64,000 bases of DNA from Diatrype stigma (lineage: Eukaryota; Ascomycota; Sordariomycetes; Xylariales; Diatrypaceae): NCBI GenBank assembly GCA_022225965.2, contig JAKJXP020000145.1:1-64000 (forward strand), in the 5' to 3' direction. Shown here one piece after another: positions 1 through 12,572 of the stretch (the stretch's first letter is position 1; each line of letters starts with the position of its first letter). The notes beneath the pieces were generated by a model. The model was not told where the DNA came from. It made no database searches and saw only the letters and a program-made list of their open reading frames with translations. The position numbers and the translations under genes were made by a program.

Positions 1-329
1 ATATACTAGCTAATTTCTATATAATGCATATATTTATATAATACCGTATAACTTTTTATATATAAGCCGGAAAAATTCCGTATTTGTTTTATTCGCTTTA
101 TTACGTAAACGCGTATACTATTTCGGTTTTGGTTTATTTTTATCATTTTTATTTTACGATAAAACTGTTATTATATAATATATAAATTATAAACCCTTAC
201 GTATTTATAGAAAAGATTACATGCATTATTACGATATATATATGATTCGAATCGTAAAATCCGAATTATCTTCCGACAGCAAATTGCATCTTTAAGGGAT
301 TTTTCGTTATTTAATTATAACAGTTTAAA

Positions 330-425
330 GGCTTGGTTACAGTACTAGGGAGGTTACAGCACTAATGACCAACTAAGCTCTGCTTAGGGTGTCCATTTTC
401 CGCATGGACCAACGGGTAAGCCTCT
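330..425. other. Less-mutated island in the RIP-degraded block
   Basis: About 95 bp of near-normal base composition inside otherwise extremely AT-rich DNA. It contains two similar words, GGTTACAGTACT and GGTTACAGCACT, 20 bp apart. It could be element leader sequence, the edge of a nested insertion or a remnant of host DNA; nothing in it identifies it. Confidence 0.3.
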
Positions 426-3400
426 AATTTTATTCCATTTTTTGTTAGCAATAAGGTTACATCTAAGGAATTATATCCTTAAACCTTTGCATTTCCCAAA
501 GTCCAGGCAAAAATCCTTAATACTAAACCCGAAGACTTTAAAGAGAAATACGAATCGGAAAAAAAAAACGAAAAAAAAGAAAAAGACTTTAAAATAAAGA
601 AAGTCCCTACTTATCCGCCCTAGAAAGCATACTTATCCGGTGCCGACCCTATAGTTATTCGAAAGCCGGCTATAAATAGCCAGCTACAAATTAATCCTAA
701 TATTTCCCTAAGTATTACAAACAAATTCCAAATATTCCAGAACCTTAATACGAACTATTATACGTTTCTTACTAGCTAAACATAAAACCAATAGGAAATC
801 CCATTATTAAACGTATTTTTTTTTCTTATTATTTTTAATTTTCCAAATCATTTCCCTTAATAAAAACTTATCCTAAAATTAATCGATAAATTAAGGTTAT
901 TATATAAAAAAAACCCTTTTTTTATTAAATTCCTAATTAAACCTATTATTCTTATTTAATTCATAGCGTCCGTTATATTTATTCCTTTTATAAATAATAC
1001 GGCATTTACCTTATATAAGCCACTTATTTATAATATAATTATAAGCGAATCCGGAAACGAATCCTTAATATTCCAAATTAATATTCGCAACTTTCCGGAA
1101 TGGCTGATTATCTTATATTACGATATCGGCTAAATTTATTATAACTTCGTTACGTTTATTCAGCAAATTGAAAACCGTAATTAAGTTATTGCTAAAAATA
1201 TTAAAAAATAATATAACATTATGGCAAAAAATTATCGCTAAATTCTTTAGCTTTACCGAAAAGGTTATTCTGTTACCGAAAACTAAATCGTTAGGTTTTA
1301 AAGTAAAATAATTAAAGCCAGCTATTAATTCTTTTAAAAGGTTTGGGAAATTATTACCAAGTTCGTTCGAAATAACGAAGCTCATTAATAAGCCATTATG
1401 CGTTTCGAATAAATTGCCGATAATTATTATTAGGCATTATTTAAAATCGAAAGATGCATGCTTAAAATCCAAGCGTTTAAATCGAACGTAAGCGAATGGG
1501 TAATTCAGAAGGAAAGCCAAATTAATAATTTTTTTACCCGAAAATATTTCGATCCGGCTAATATCGATTAATAAATACGCCGGTAAATCGAAAAATTTCG
1601 GTTTTATATTTAGGACGCATTAGCAAAATTTTAACGATAATTTAGGTTTAACCCTTATGTCGTTATCGATATGAATTTTGTTTTATAACAAATTAAACAA
1701 CGTATCGCGATACGTTTATCCTTTAGTCGTTTCGTTAATTAATTCTTTTTATTTCGAACTTTTGGTATTCCAGGAATTAAAATCTTTATATTAAAATATT
1801 TTAACTTTAAAGCTAAAATTAAGAATTTCTTTATTAATAAAACATTTTAAATAATCCAAACCAAAAAAACGGCATAAAATATTCGTTAACAATTCGATAC
1901 GTTAAAAAGATTATCTTTTATGTTTAACGGAAACGGATTCGAAGGAATATTATCGCCGCTTTTTCGGAATCCAGGCGCATTAAGCAATCTAAACTTTGAT
2001 TTTAATAATAATAATGAATTAAACAATTAAAAAAAACCGCCGCTGCCACCTAAAAAAGAATCTTTCCGAAGGTCTTTACAATAACCCCCGAATAAGCCTA
2101 AATCAAAAAAATGGCAAAATAAATTTATTTTAACCTTGGAAAAATTCGGTTATCCCGTTTTCGTTATCGTTAATCCGGTTTAACTTAATAAGCCTTAAAT
2201 TTATAATGAAAAAAACTTATTTAAGTTTAAACCTTAATGGATTAAAATAAAATTATATTTTAAAATATACGCGGAAAATTTCCTTTAGGATTATTATCGG
2301 ATTAATTAAATTAAATCGCTACTTATAAATAAAGCCCAAATCTAGCATTAATAACGTTTCAATTAAATTAAACGAATAAAATTAATAAATCGTTAAGATA
2401 ATTACGTTATAATTATTACGAAACGGTTTAAGGACTTTTCAAAAAAACATCAAAACGTTAAAAAAATAAAAAGCTTTATTTATTAAGAAAATACGGTTTA
2501 ATATTTTACCGAATTTTTCGATCTTAATAAAATGATTTAATGATTTAAAATTACGTTTTAGAATTACATTTCTTAAACCTTATCCGACGAAATTATACGC
2601 TTAATATATTTACGGCAAAATACGATGCCTAATTCGGACGAAAATTTCCTCGCTACCATTTAAAAAGCAGGATAAATTTACGAAAATATACTATCCAATC
2701 CAGGTATTTCGTTGGAAAAAAAAAGGCCCGATTCGACTTCGGAACATTCGAAATCGGGCCAAAGCCACCAAGGCAAGGAAATTCGCTCCATTTCCGGCTA
2801 AAGTCGATCCTTAAAAAGCCAGCCCAAAAACCGATAAAAATTAAAAGCGAAGCTTAAATTCGACCTTAAAAACAAAAAATGGCCCAATATTATAGCCGTA
2901 TTAAAGGGTATCGAATAAAGAAATATCGATTAACGCAAAAAAAATAAGGTTTCGTATTAAAAATATAATTGCGATAATTATTATATTTTCGCTTGCTTTA
3001 TAAAAAAAAATATTAAGGGCAAAAACTTATTTAACCTATCGGAAAAAATTTCCTTTATTAAATATAAACGAAATAACGATACGTCGGCCTTAAATAACGA
3101 AAAAAAATTTAAAATCGACGCTGCCTTTAAAAAATCCGACCATCCGTATTTCGTAACCGAACTTAACGATTCCGATTCGGATTTTTAAAAGGCCTTTACG
3201 TTATACCGCATAAAATTTTATAGCCAATAAATAACCCTTTTATAAAATTCTTTACGATTAAAAGACAATCCAGTAACGACGATTTGGCAATAATAAATAA
3301 GCAATTTAATAAAAACAATAATAAAAAATAAAAGCAGCTTTATTCTTTTATTTTTTCGGATACTAAAAAAAAAATACGATTTAAATTTAAATCCAGCTTT

Positions 3401-3849
3401 AAATCTTTGGTTAAGATAATATTAATTTATAACTATTTCGAGCATTTTATTAAAATATTTCTAAATAATAGCTACTCGGTACCGGTTATGTTATTTTCTA
3501 AATGCCAATAATGGAAACTGCTTATTTTTAAACGAAACAAAATTAAGAAAATAATGTTTTTCGATATTACTTATATGAAAAACGTTAAACGATATTATAT
3601 CGATGCCTTAATTTTCCGATACCAAAAGGATTATTTTTTCCGCTTAAACTTTGAATTAAGTAATATAAACGACGAATATAATATTATCTTATCTTATTAG
3701 TAATTAAAAATGCATTAGCCTATTAATTTTTTCGATAATTCCGATAAAATTACGTTTCCTTTTAAGTTTTGTTACAAAAATCATATTAATTATGCCGTTA
3801 TTAATTAAATTGTTAATTTATTAAATAATAAAAAATTAAACCCATTAAA

Positions 3850-6800
3850 AAAGTATTTAAGAAATTTAAAGAATTTATATTTATTATAACGAAAAAAATA
3901 AGCCAAAAATTCCCTAATTATAAGCCATAGGATTACGTTATTAACTTGCAAAAAAGAAAAATATCCTTATGAAAACCTTTTTATATAATAAATAAAAAAA
4001 AATTTAACGTATTTAAATCCTAATTAAAAAATATGCTTAACATAAGTCGAATTCGAAAATTAACCTTTTCCTGTGCTTTTTTCTTTATGTTTATTCCGAA
4101 ACCAAACCTTAATAATCCTTTAAGACCCGTTATTAACTATCGAGGCCTAAACGTTATTACTATTCCTATTCGCTATTTAATCCTATTTATTAACGAAATG
4201 CAAATCCAGTTTCGTACCGCTAAATGGTTTATTAAAATTAATTTAAAGGCAGGTTTTAATTTAATTAAAATTAAAAAAAGCGACGAATAAAAAATAACGT
4301 TTAAATGCAAATATAAGTTATTCGAATATACCGTAATGCTTTTCGGTTTTATTAATGCATTAATTACTTTTTAGGCCATAATAAATAACATTTTTAAAAA
4401 CCTTATCGATACTGGTTTAATGGTATATATCGATGATTTATTTATTTACGTTAAAACTAAAGAATAACATAATGAATTAATTAAAAAGGTTTTACGCAAA
4501 TTAATTAAGCATTATTTCGTTATTGTTCCGTATAAATGCAAATGGGCAATATATGATATTAAATATTTTGGTTACATTATTAGCCGTAAAGGCATTTTTA
4601 TGGCCCAGGACAAAATGGAATATATTAGTCGATAGGAACCTTTTAAAACCCTTAAGGAGTTCCAATAATTTATTGGTTTCGCAAATTTTTACCGTCGCTT
4701 TATTAAGAATTTCTTTAATATTGCTAAATCCATTATTAACGTTAATAAAGGGGATTTTAAGTTATGGAAATGAATTAATAAAATGAATTATGCCTTTTAT
4801 AATTTTAAATATAAGTTTATTTAAATACTTATTTTAATCCATTTCGATCCCGAAAAGCAAGTTTATATCGAAGCAAATGCTTTTGATTTCGCGATTAGCG
4901 TAATAATATTTTAAAAGAATAATAAAGAAAGATTTCGATTAGTTGTTTTTTATTTTCGTAAGCTTATGCCGGCAAAAATGAATTACGAAATTTATAATAA
5001 AAAACTGCTAGCGATTATCGACTTTTTCGACAAATAAAGATAATACTTCGAAAAAGCTAAATATCGTATTAAAGTTTTTTTAAATTATCAAAACCTCGCT
5101 TATTTTATAACAACTAAAGTATTAAATAAACGATAAATAAAATGGACTTAGCAGCTATTTTCGTATTGGTTTATTATTAATTACCGATCCGATAAACAAA
5201 ATAAAAAGGCCGATATTTTTTTTCGATTAAATTAATATCGGCCTAAAAAAGGGAAAGCTAAAGACTAGCCGATTACGTCGATCTTATAAAAAAAACATTT
5301 TTTGCATTTTATAAAACCTACGTTTATGGCTTTAATTTCGATTATCCTGATTTCGGAAAGATTATGTAACGTTTCGACGCTTAAATGGTATCCCGAATTT
5401 ATAAATAAAGTTAAGTTTTTAGTTAAAAAGGACTCCATATATATGGAGAAAATGGCATTACTAAATAAAAACATTAAGATTAAAAACGAATTGCTATATT
5501 ATAAGAAAAGATTTTGGGTTTTTTCCGAATTTTAATAAAAGGTTATAAAATCCGAATATAATATCTTAATCGTAAGACATAGAAATATAAATAAAACGCT
5601 AGAACTTATTATACGGAACTTTTAATGGCTAGATTTAAAATTATTAATTCGAGAATTTATTAACGGCTATTACGATTATTAACAAAATAAGATTTTTAAA
5701 TACGTACCTTATGGTTCTTTATAATTTATGGAATTATATTATTATTTATGGCATACGATTATAATGAATTTCATTATTAATTTTTCTTTTTTCAATGGAT
5801 GCGATTCGATATGGGTTATAATAAATCCCTTTATTAAAATGGCATATTTCATACTTTTTAAAATAAAAGAAAAAATTGCCGCGAACCTTATTAAAATTTT
5901 TGCGAAATCCTATTGGAAATTATATGAAATACTTTTCGATATTATTTCGAATAAGAATTCCAGATTTATTACATATTTTTGGTACGATTTTTTTAAACTA
6001 ATAGGAATTAAGTTACGTATAAATATAGCCTTTTATTTATAAACGAATGATTAAATTAAAAGATTAAATTAAACCCTTAAAATTTACTTTAAAGCTTTCG
6101 TTAATTACGAAATGTTTAATTAAAAAGATTTATTGCTTACGGCCGAATTTGCTTATAATAATGCCAAATTAGCCTTTATGCATATGATTTTTTTTTACGC
6201 CAATTATGGTTATTATTTTATAACATATAACTTATTGCTTGGTTTTTTTCGCAATTTAGATAATTAAATATACGCATATTAAATAATTCAAATATATAAA
6301 AACGCCTAAAAACATTTAAAAAAAAGCAAAAAAAGGATAAAGCATTGGGCCAATAAAAAACGAAAGAAAGTATTTTTTTTAAAAAAAAGACAGTTGGTTA
6401 TATTTAATGGTAAAAACATTAAAACAAAACGCCCCGTTAAAAAGCTAAATAAAAAAATATAAGGACCATATAAAATCCAAAAGATAATTTCTTTTATCGT
6501 TATTAAATTTACGTTATTTAAAAATTAAAGAATTTATAATACGTTTTATGTATTGCTTATTAAATTATACCGCATTAATAATTAAGTACCGCTTAATTTT
6601 AATTAGGTTTTACGGAATGTTATATTAATTAAGGCAAACGAATATTAAATAAACAAAATAATGAATTCCTTAAAAACTTAAAAATACGTAAAGTATTTAG
6701 TTAAATAAAAGAATTATCCTATTAAGAAATATTGGATTTAGGAATTATATAATCATTTCAATAGCGTAAATATTAAGCAAATTGTTTTATTATTTTATTA

Positions 6801-6870
6801 ATAGCATTTAAGTAAGCCAATTAATTTACGGATATCGATAATTCTGTTCTTTATATTATTTCCGATTTAG
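3850..6870 (+). pseudogene. Degenerate chromovirus pol (RT, RNase H, integrase, chromodomain)
   Basis: The RT core shows an RPVINYRGLN-like block near 4111-4160 and an intact catalytic YIDD at 4426-4437. RNase H is legible at about 4840-5260. The integrase zinc-binding segment is near 5570-5700 and the core runs about 5728-6240, including an AYNNAKLAF-like block. A GPY/F-like segment lies around 6360-6560. A chromodomain-like KYLVK...YP block lies near 6690-6725. In-frame stops interrupt every domain, so this is a pseudogene. A C-terminal chromodomain is what defines chromoviruses, which use it to target heterochromatin; that role is family knowledge, not seen here. The longest uninterrupted pieces (for example 4033-4290 and 5728-6042) are fragments, not genes. 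Confidence 0.85.
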
Positions 6871-6914
6871 ACTTCGTCGTTTAAAGACGAACTTTAAAAA
6901 AAGAAAAAGTGGTA

Positions 6915-7195
6915 TTATATAGAAATATTCCGGATTAATAATAACTGCAGTTATTATTAATTATAGGATATATTAGAATGTATTTTATCCTTTATTATAG
7001 GAAATATTGGAATATATTCCTGTTTAATATAACCATTAAGATTATAATAGCGGAAGCCGCGGAAGCTGGAAATAAAGGATACGTATTAATACGTACTTGT
7101 AAATTGCTGTATATAAATACTCCGTCGAATTCCCTTCGACGTCTCCTAGATCTTAGCTCTTCAATACGCTCCTTGAGACCATACAAAATTATAAG
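6915..7195 (+). repeat. Probable 3' LTR of the left chromovirus
   Basis: Begins just after a purine-rich tract (6893-6912), where a 3' LTR is expected, and ends near the compositional step at about 7195. It contains a TATA-like box (TATATAAATA, 7110-7119) consistent with an LTR promoter. The partner LTR is not in the window, so the boundaries and the terminal dinucleotides could not be confirmed. Confidence 0.45.
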
Positions 7196-10023
7196 CTGAT
7201 TTGTTCTATACGTTCCAAGCCCTACAAGCCCTTGTCACACAGAGTCCAAACTGTTGCCTATGTTACAAGGCCGCTGAAGCTAACTTACTAAGTCAACACT
7301 GAAAGCTTAACTCATTAATTATCTTTCTTTTGTTAGTTAAACGTAGCACAGCATGCTCGAGTTAGTTCTCGCTTTCCCATAGTGATTCGTTGGAGCGATA
7401 ACCTACTGCAAAGGAAAAATGAAAAGATGCAACACTATAGCAGAGGATACGAATCAAACTTCAGTCTTGGAAGTTTGCACCGTCACTGACTATGCTAATA
7501 CATCAACATGTTATGTATATTTGATGTATAATCCTTGAATTTTTTCATGACACAGTCTATAAATGGTAAATACTTGTGTCAAGCTATATGGCGACTAGTT
7601 ACGTTTGGTCCTTTCGATATCCTGAGATTTCATGTAGATCGAGCACAGAATCGCCCTCATACAGCACATCGAATTCTATCTACAGGAACGCTGGCTCCCC
7701 CATCACCATCGCCAATGTAAGGGCTTTGCTGTCATGATTACAAACATGGAAAGAAGTTCCATGGAACCAAAGAATTGATTAGACTTCTCATGAAAAAGGG
7801 CCGGGCCGTCGGGGCCGAGTAATAAGACGGACGATGGAACGCTATGAGCACATCAAGCCTAACAAACGCATGTCATTTCACCTTGATGAAACCCCTCTGA
7901 GTCAAGAGCTCATACGTCCTGGACAAAGTCTCTCCTGCTCGGACCCGATACATAAGCTTACGGAGATGCTGCGTGCTTCGTAATTTACTGAGTTCATACA
8001 TATATGGATGTAATAGGGGAAGGAGGGTGCGTGATACTTGGCATCAGCTTGTGTAACGGTACCTTTACATAGCTGAAAGATAAGAAGCAAAGTAGACTAG
8101 GAGGTGCCTGGATTTGTAATTAGCAATTACCACCTTCGCCCCGGTGCCAAGATCCTGGGAGGAAGACGAAATGTTTCAAAACCTTGTTGTTGCTTGCATG
8201 AGTACTTAGGTAACCAGGTACGTGGCAGCCGCATACGCAGGCATGCCTCACCTAATATAGGTACCTAGACAGGAGCTACCTAGTGTCCTCAGTGGGAGGG
8301 ATCCGATCACGTGTGACTGACTTTGCCTTGGCCGTCGCCGGCAAGCTGGAACACGCCAAGCATGATTGATAATGACCCAGACGACGACACGACATGTCAT
8401 AGGTCGGTTGTCAGCCTCCAGCCCACGTTGCTCATTAGTTGGCTAGTACCTGGAGATATCAACGTGCTCTCGACGGCCAGCGTGCAAAGTCCGATATGAC
8501 AGCATACGTTCGTTCGTATTACTGACATCCGAACCAAACAAGTCATGATCATCGAAAAAGGGGACTCTCTCGGCTTAACAATGCGGTATGTATCACCTTC
8601 ATGAAGCCTTCAGGGGGCAAGGCTCACTCATCTATCTACATAGAGAGATGTACCTACACAAGTAAACACATGTAACAGCTCTTCTTGTGTGCCGGTGGGG
8701 TAGGATCAGGAACTCTTGGCGCGGTCGTCACGTCACGTCGCACAAGATGTCGGAGATATCTAAGTAAGTAGGCAACTGTCAGGCAGTAAGGAGTTGATTT
8801 TTCCAGGCAAATCACCATCGCCATTGCCATCACGATGCCATGCATTGCATACATGCATGTAGTTTAGGCATGATAGGTATGCACGTTGCTAGATCGACCC
8901 GATGTACGGGGACGCGCATGCGATGACCACCTAAAGTACCTACTTACCTACGAGGTATATCGTTGAAGGCATGCGTGCTCAACGTACCTAGGTACTTGTG
9001 ATACCCCCTCTGCCCCCCTGATGTGGGTGGCGTCTGAGCTACCGGTTCCCGTACCGATGGGCCAAGCATGCCAGCCAGTATTTGGGGACTATCTATCGAT
9101 TGCTCCATCAGTAATATCAAAGCCTGAGCTAGGAGGAGATAGAGCAGGCTTTACGGGTCTACGATTAGGATATACCAGGTTATTGGAGGCAAGGGGAGGA
9201 AGAAGAAGGATACAAAGATCCTCGTCACTCCTACCGATTTCTTGGGACGTAGGTACATAGGGAGTCTGGGCCAACTAAATGAGTAACTAGATGGATTGCC
9301 TTGTGAAAGCCTTTTACATCATTTTAGACAGTACTGTTGATAATCCCATCCTTCTGCTGCATGTATTCATATGTCTTGCGATCCATCGAGATGTCGGCAT
9401 GGGAAGTCCTGGAGAAGGTGAGATCGAACCTTCAATACTAAGTAATGGCCTGCAATAACTAGCTACCTGCTTATCATGCATATGCAGGTATTCTTTTTGC
9501 CTTCAAGGTTCAAGGTTGAGACCCGAAATCTTTCAGAACTGTGGCTCACGTTGCTCGAGACCATTCGAAAGAGGGGAAGGTTCCCTTGCTTGATAATCAA
9601 GGAGAGAGGTCGTTTTGCTTGCTTTTCTTTGCCCTCCCGTGCCAAGCCAAGCCCATGAATGTCAGGATTGCCTTTTTTGATAATGAAGAAACCATCGGTA
9701 AACTCCACCCGCGATGCCCATATCTATTGCCCCATCCAACCGCCCGTGAGAAATCCGCAAAAAGACTTTTCAGACCGAGTGCCTAATTGCATCCTAGGAG
9801 CTGCCAAAATAGAACCAGATAGAGGGGAAGAACAATACTAAAGAAACAATGCTTTAACTATTCGCTTTTCAGTAGCCAGTGATTAGATGAACACGTTTTC
9901 CTCGACTCCAAGGTTGAGATCGATCGGCTCTGGGATGTATGGAAGCTCGTTATAGACTTCTTTTCTTTTATCTTATTTCCGTCTTTCTTCCTTTTTTGCT
10001 TCTCCTAGATGAATATTTATATT
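7196..10023. other. Intergenic region, no gene recognised
   Basis: Ordinary base composition returns here. Only short open frames (about 60-80 codons) occur, with no recognisable domain, splice-supported extension or codon bias. Around 8200-9010 there are many copies of the short palindromic words CCTAGG and GGTACC with TAGGTA repeats, which recur in other intergenic stretches of the window (32640-32700, 56860-56960). Confidence 0.6.
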
Positions 10024-11196
10024 TTACACCCGCCCGGCCCGGCCCACCTGCAGTATCTCTCCCGTGCCGCGCTCGTCGCTCCGCAGGACCGGCCAACTGG
10101 CGCCGTCGGCCTTGACCAGGGTGACCTCCAGCTTGGTGCCGAGGACCTTGTAGGCGCTCTTCTCCGGGTCGATGGGCGCGAACAGGGGCACGTCGGCCCT
10201 GTACCGCTTCGGCAGGGGCTGGTCGCCCGTCGGCAGGTCGACCGCGAGGGTCCGCGGCGCGAACCGGACCGCCGCCCGGGCCGGGTCGATCTTCTTCAGG
10301 AAGAAGGACGCGATCACGGCCGAGGGCGTCTGGTAGAAGTCGGTGCGCACCGTCTCGAGCAGCTCCTCCTCCTCCTCTTCGTTTTCGCCATCATCATTAC
10401 CATCACCACCGGACGCGCCCGTTCCTGCTTTCGCTTTCGTCTTCTTCGACTTGCCGGAGCCCACGAACAGATGCCGCGCCGACGTCTTGCACCCCTCGAT
10501 CTTCAGGAACTGGTCGAACTCGAGCACCCGCCGCTTGCAGCAGCTGTAGCCCTTGCTGCCCTCGTGGAAGATGGGCGCGCCCGGGTGGTGCACGCACTTC
10601 TCGTCGTCGGACCGCGCCTGCCCCTTCTTGTACGCCGCGCCGCAGGTCTTGCGCCGGCACACCCTGCCGTCGGGGATCTCCAGCGCCGGGTCGTCGTCCT
10701 CGCTCTCTGCGGGAGGCGGAGGGGGCGCCGCTGCGGACGGAGGCGCGGGGGCGGCGACGGGCGTGCGGATCGGTATCGCGGTCGATGGTGATGATGATGT
10801 TAATGAGGATGGCGCCTCGGAGAGCGTGGAGGCGAGCGACTGCAGCTCGGCGTCGGGGGCGGGCTTCTTCTCGATCTGGGGCGGCACGTCGGTCGTGCTG
10901 TGCTTGCCCTCGGTGCAGGGGGTGATCTCGAGGAACTCGTCGAAGGTGAGGACCCTCGGCTTGCAGCACTTCCAACCTGTTTTGTTTCCGTAGCTGGTAA
11001 GGTTTCCGTCTGGTACAAAAGGTGGTTTCTTTTGGACTCGACTGTCGACCGAACCAAGTCCTATGCGAGAAATCGAGTGCGTTCACTCACCTTTCTGCCC
11101 CTCGTGGAAGATCGGAGGACCCGGATGGTACTTGCAGACCTCGTCCGGGTCCGTGTACGTCTTATTGCAGCCCTGGTGGACACATTTCTGGGCCAT
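10024..11196 (-). CDS. CHORD and CS domain co-chaperone-like protein
   Basis: Two exons, 11196-11091 and 10976-10024, give 352 aa. The 114-bp intron (GTGAGT...CAG) interrupts the first CHORD at a Gly codon, and the joined frame is continuous. CHORD I occupies about residues 5-60 (KCVHQGC, CKYHPGPPIFHEG, WKCC). CHORD II is at about 142-205 (VCRRKTCG, CVHHPGAPIFHEG, YSCCKRR). A p23-like CS domain follows at about 243-345 after an acidic linker. CHORD modules each bind two zinc ions; the family (plant RAR1, animal CHORDC1/Melusin, Aspergillus nidulans chpA) works with HSP90 and SGT1. The length fits animal CHORDC1-type proteins. The Pro/Ala/Ser-rich linker between the CHORDs is long and probably disordered. 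The gene is divergent from the glutaredoxin-like gene at 11905 and is likely a conserved housekeeping gene. Confidence 0.93.
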
Positions 11197-11904
11197 GTTG
11201 GGCGGTGGTGCTTGGCGTTAGCCTGGGTGATACACGCCTGTCGCGTTGTTCTTCTCCAACAAAGGGATAATCGGCAACCTTGATGGCTCGCTAGGTAGGT
11301 CTGTTACGTATTGGAGGACGGAAGAGACTTGTGAGACTTGGGTGTGGCACTTCCGGCGTTGTCGTTGCTGAATTAGTTATAGGGCCAACAAGAACAAGGC
11401 CTGGTGACGATGGAAAGTTGTGGAGGCTTGTAGACTGGTTTGGAGGGGTAGGTATGTATGTCGGGGTGTCGGGATGTAGGCATTTATTACCTACAGCGCA
11501 TGATTTGAGTGGTCTAAATCCTCCACCGCTTGCTGTTTAGGGTAAACTATGAGGTAAGCGTGCGTTATCGCCGGTCGGTTGGGTATCCGGATCCCTGCTG
11601 CGGAAGCTAATTAGCGGGAGCTGGAACTCAGGGGAAGCTGTGGCAGCTGCCAGGTCGCGAGGGGTTCTAGACCCCGCTACGAATGTTCTACGTAAATGCT
11701 GGAAACATCGACGAATCATCTTTCACCGTCCCCATTAAGTACGACTTCCCAGTCCAGTCTTCAGCCAAGTATATCTCCGCATTTAGGAGCACACGTGGGC
11801 TTTCGGTTACCTTGCCCAGAAGTCAGGCTGTATAGTCGCGCCATCAAGAAAAAGGAATCTCTTGTCAATCTCGTCCCTCCGATCAGATCCCCTGGGCCTT
11901 CGAT
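11197..11904. promoter_or_regulatory. Divergent intergenic region between CHORD and glutaredoxin-like genes
   Basis: About 700 bp between two start codons that point away from each other, so it must hold both promoters. No specific binding site could be assigned with confidence. The open frames inside it have no recognisable product. Confidence 0.5.
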
Positions 11905-12385
11905 ATGCGGCCTACGGCAAGGTTGCTGCAGGCCTGCAGGATAACCTTGTTCACGCGGGAGAACTGCGGTTTGTGTACGAAGGCCAGGTCCGTGTTGTCT
12001 GACGTATGGGACTCGAGACCCTTCGTTTACAATGAGGTCGACATCATCAAATCCGACACCGGCTCAAAGCCCCGATGGCGTGACCTCTACGAATTCGATG
12101 TGCCTGTGGTAGGTCATCTGTGATCCTTCGCATCACCTACCTGCCAGCCCTACGTATATTGTTTGCATGAACGACCTTGTAGTGAACAAAAACGGTGCCT
12201 CCGAAGGGTCATCAGTCTATCACTAGACAGTAGCATACTGTACTGACTATATTCAATAGATCCACATTAGTAAATCTGCTGCGCCAGAAGAGCACCCAGA
12301 CTCAGCTTCTAAAGCTATTAAGCTCATGCACCGGTTCTCAAAGGATGAGGTCACGGCTAAAATGGACGATGTTGAAAAAATATAG
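11905..12385 (+). CDS. Glutaredoxin-like protein (DUF836 / YDR286C type)
   Basis: Two exons, 11905-12108 and 12260-12385, encode 109 aa. The 151-bp intron starts GTAGGT, has a CTGAC-type branch sequence near 12242 and ends ATAG; the join is in phase after Val68. The N-terminal half shows a thioredoxin-fold strand followed by the redox motif CGLC in an ITLFTRENCGLC context, then a YNEVDI strand and an EFDVPV segment preceding the cis-Pro region expected in glutaredoxins. The family is small, and the yeast member YDR286C is a poorly characterised glutaredoxin-like protein; the dithiol active site implies disulfide exchange, but the partner is unknown. The ATG is preceded by no longer in-frame start, and the length is normal for the family. 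It converges with the aldolase gene, whose stop lies 188 bp downstream. Confidence 0.86.
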
Positions 12386-12572
12386 CATGATCACTAGTCT
12401 TCATACACTTAATCTTGTTGAAATACGACCCCTTTCGCACACTCTGCGACACTGACCCGAGGGTGTGATGAAAAAAGTATATTTGCTTAATTAGCCGGTG
12501 CTGTTGCGCGTATCTAGCTGGTGAATAGCACGAAATGTATAATGAATCACATATACACATAGTAAATGCGTT

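Larger units (their letters stand above)
1..7195 (+). mobile_element. RIP-degraded Ty3/gypsy chromovirus (left end outside window)
   Basis: A very AT-rich block in which the + strand, read across stop codons, shows the order of a Ty3/gypsy pol: reverse transcriptase, RNase H, integrase with zinc-binding and core segments, then a chromodomain-like tail. Gag-like degenerate sequence probably lies upstream (about 900-2950), but I cannot define it. Conserved Trp and Gln codons are repeatedly TAG or TAA, as RIP produces from TGG and CAA/CAG. A purine tract near 6893-6912 precedes a probable 3' LTR, and the composition returns to normal just after 7200. No 5' LTR copy is visible in the first kilobase, so the element probably starts left of the window. 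The right boundary is approximate. No intact protein remains. Confidence 0.85.

Noticed and set aside
10009..10791. 260-codon open frame opposite the CHORD gene
   Set aside because: Antisense shadow of a GC-rich coding exon; Arg/Gly-rich, no motif.
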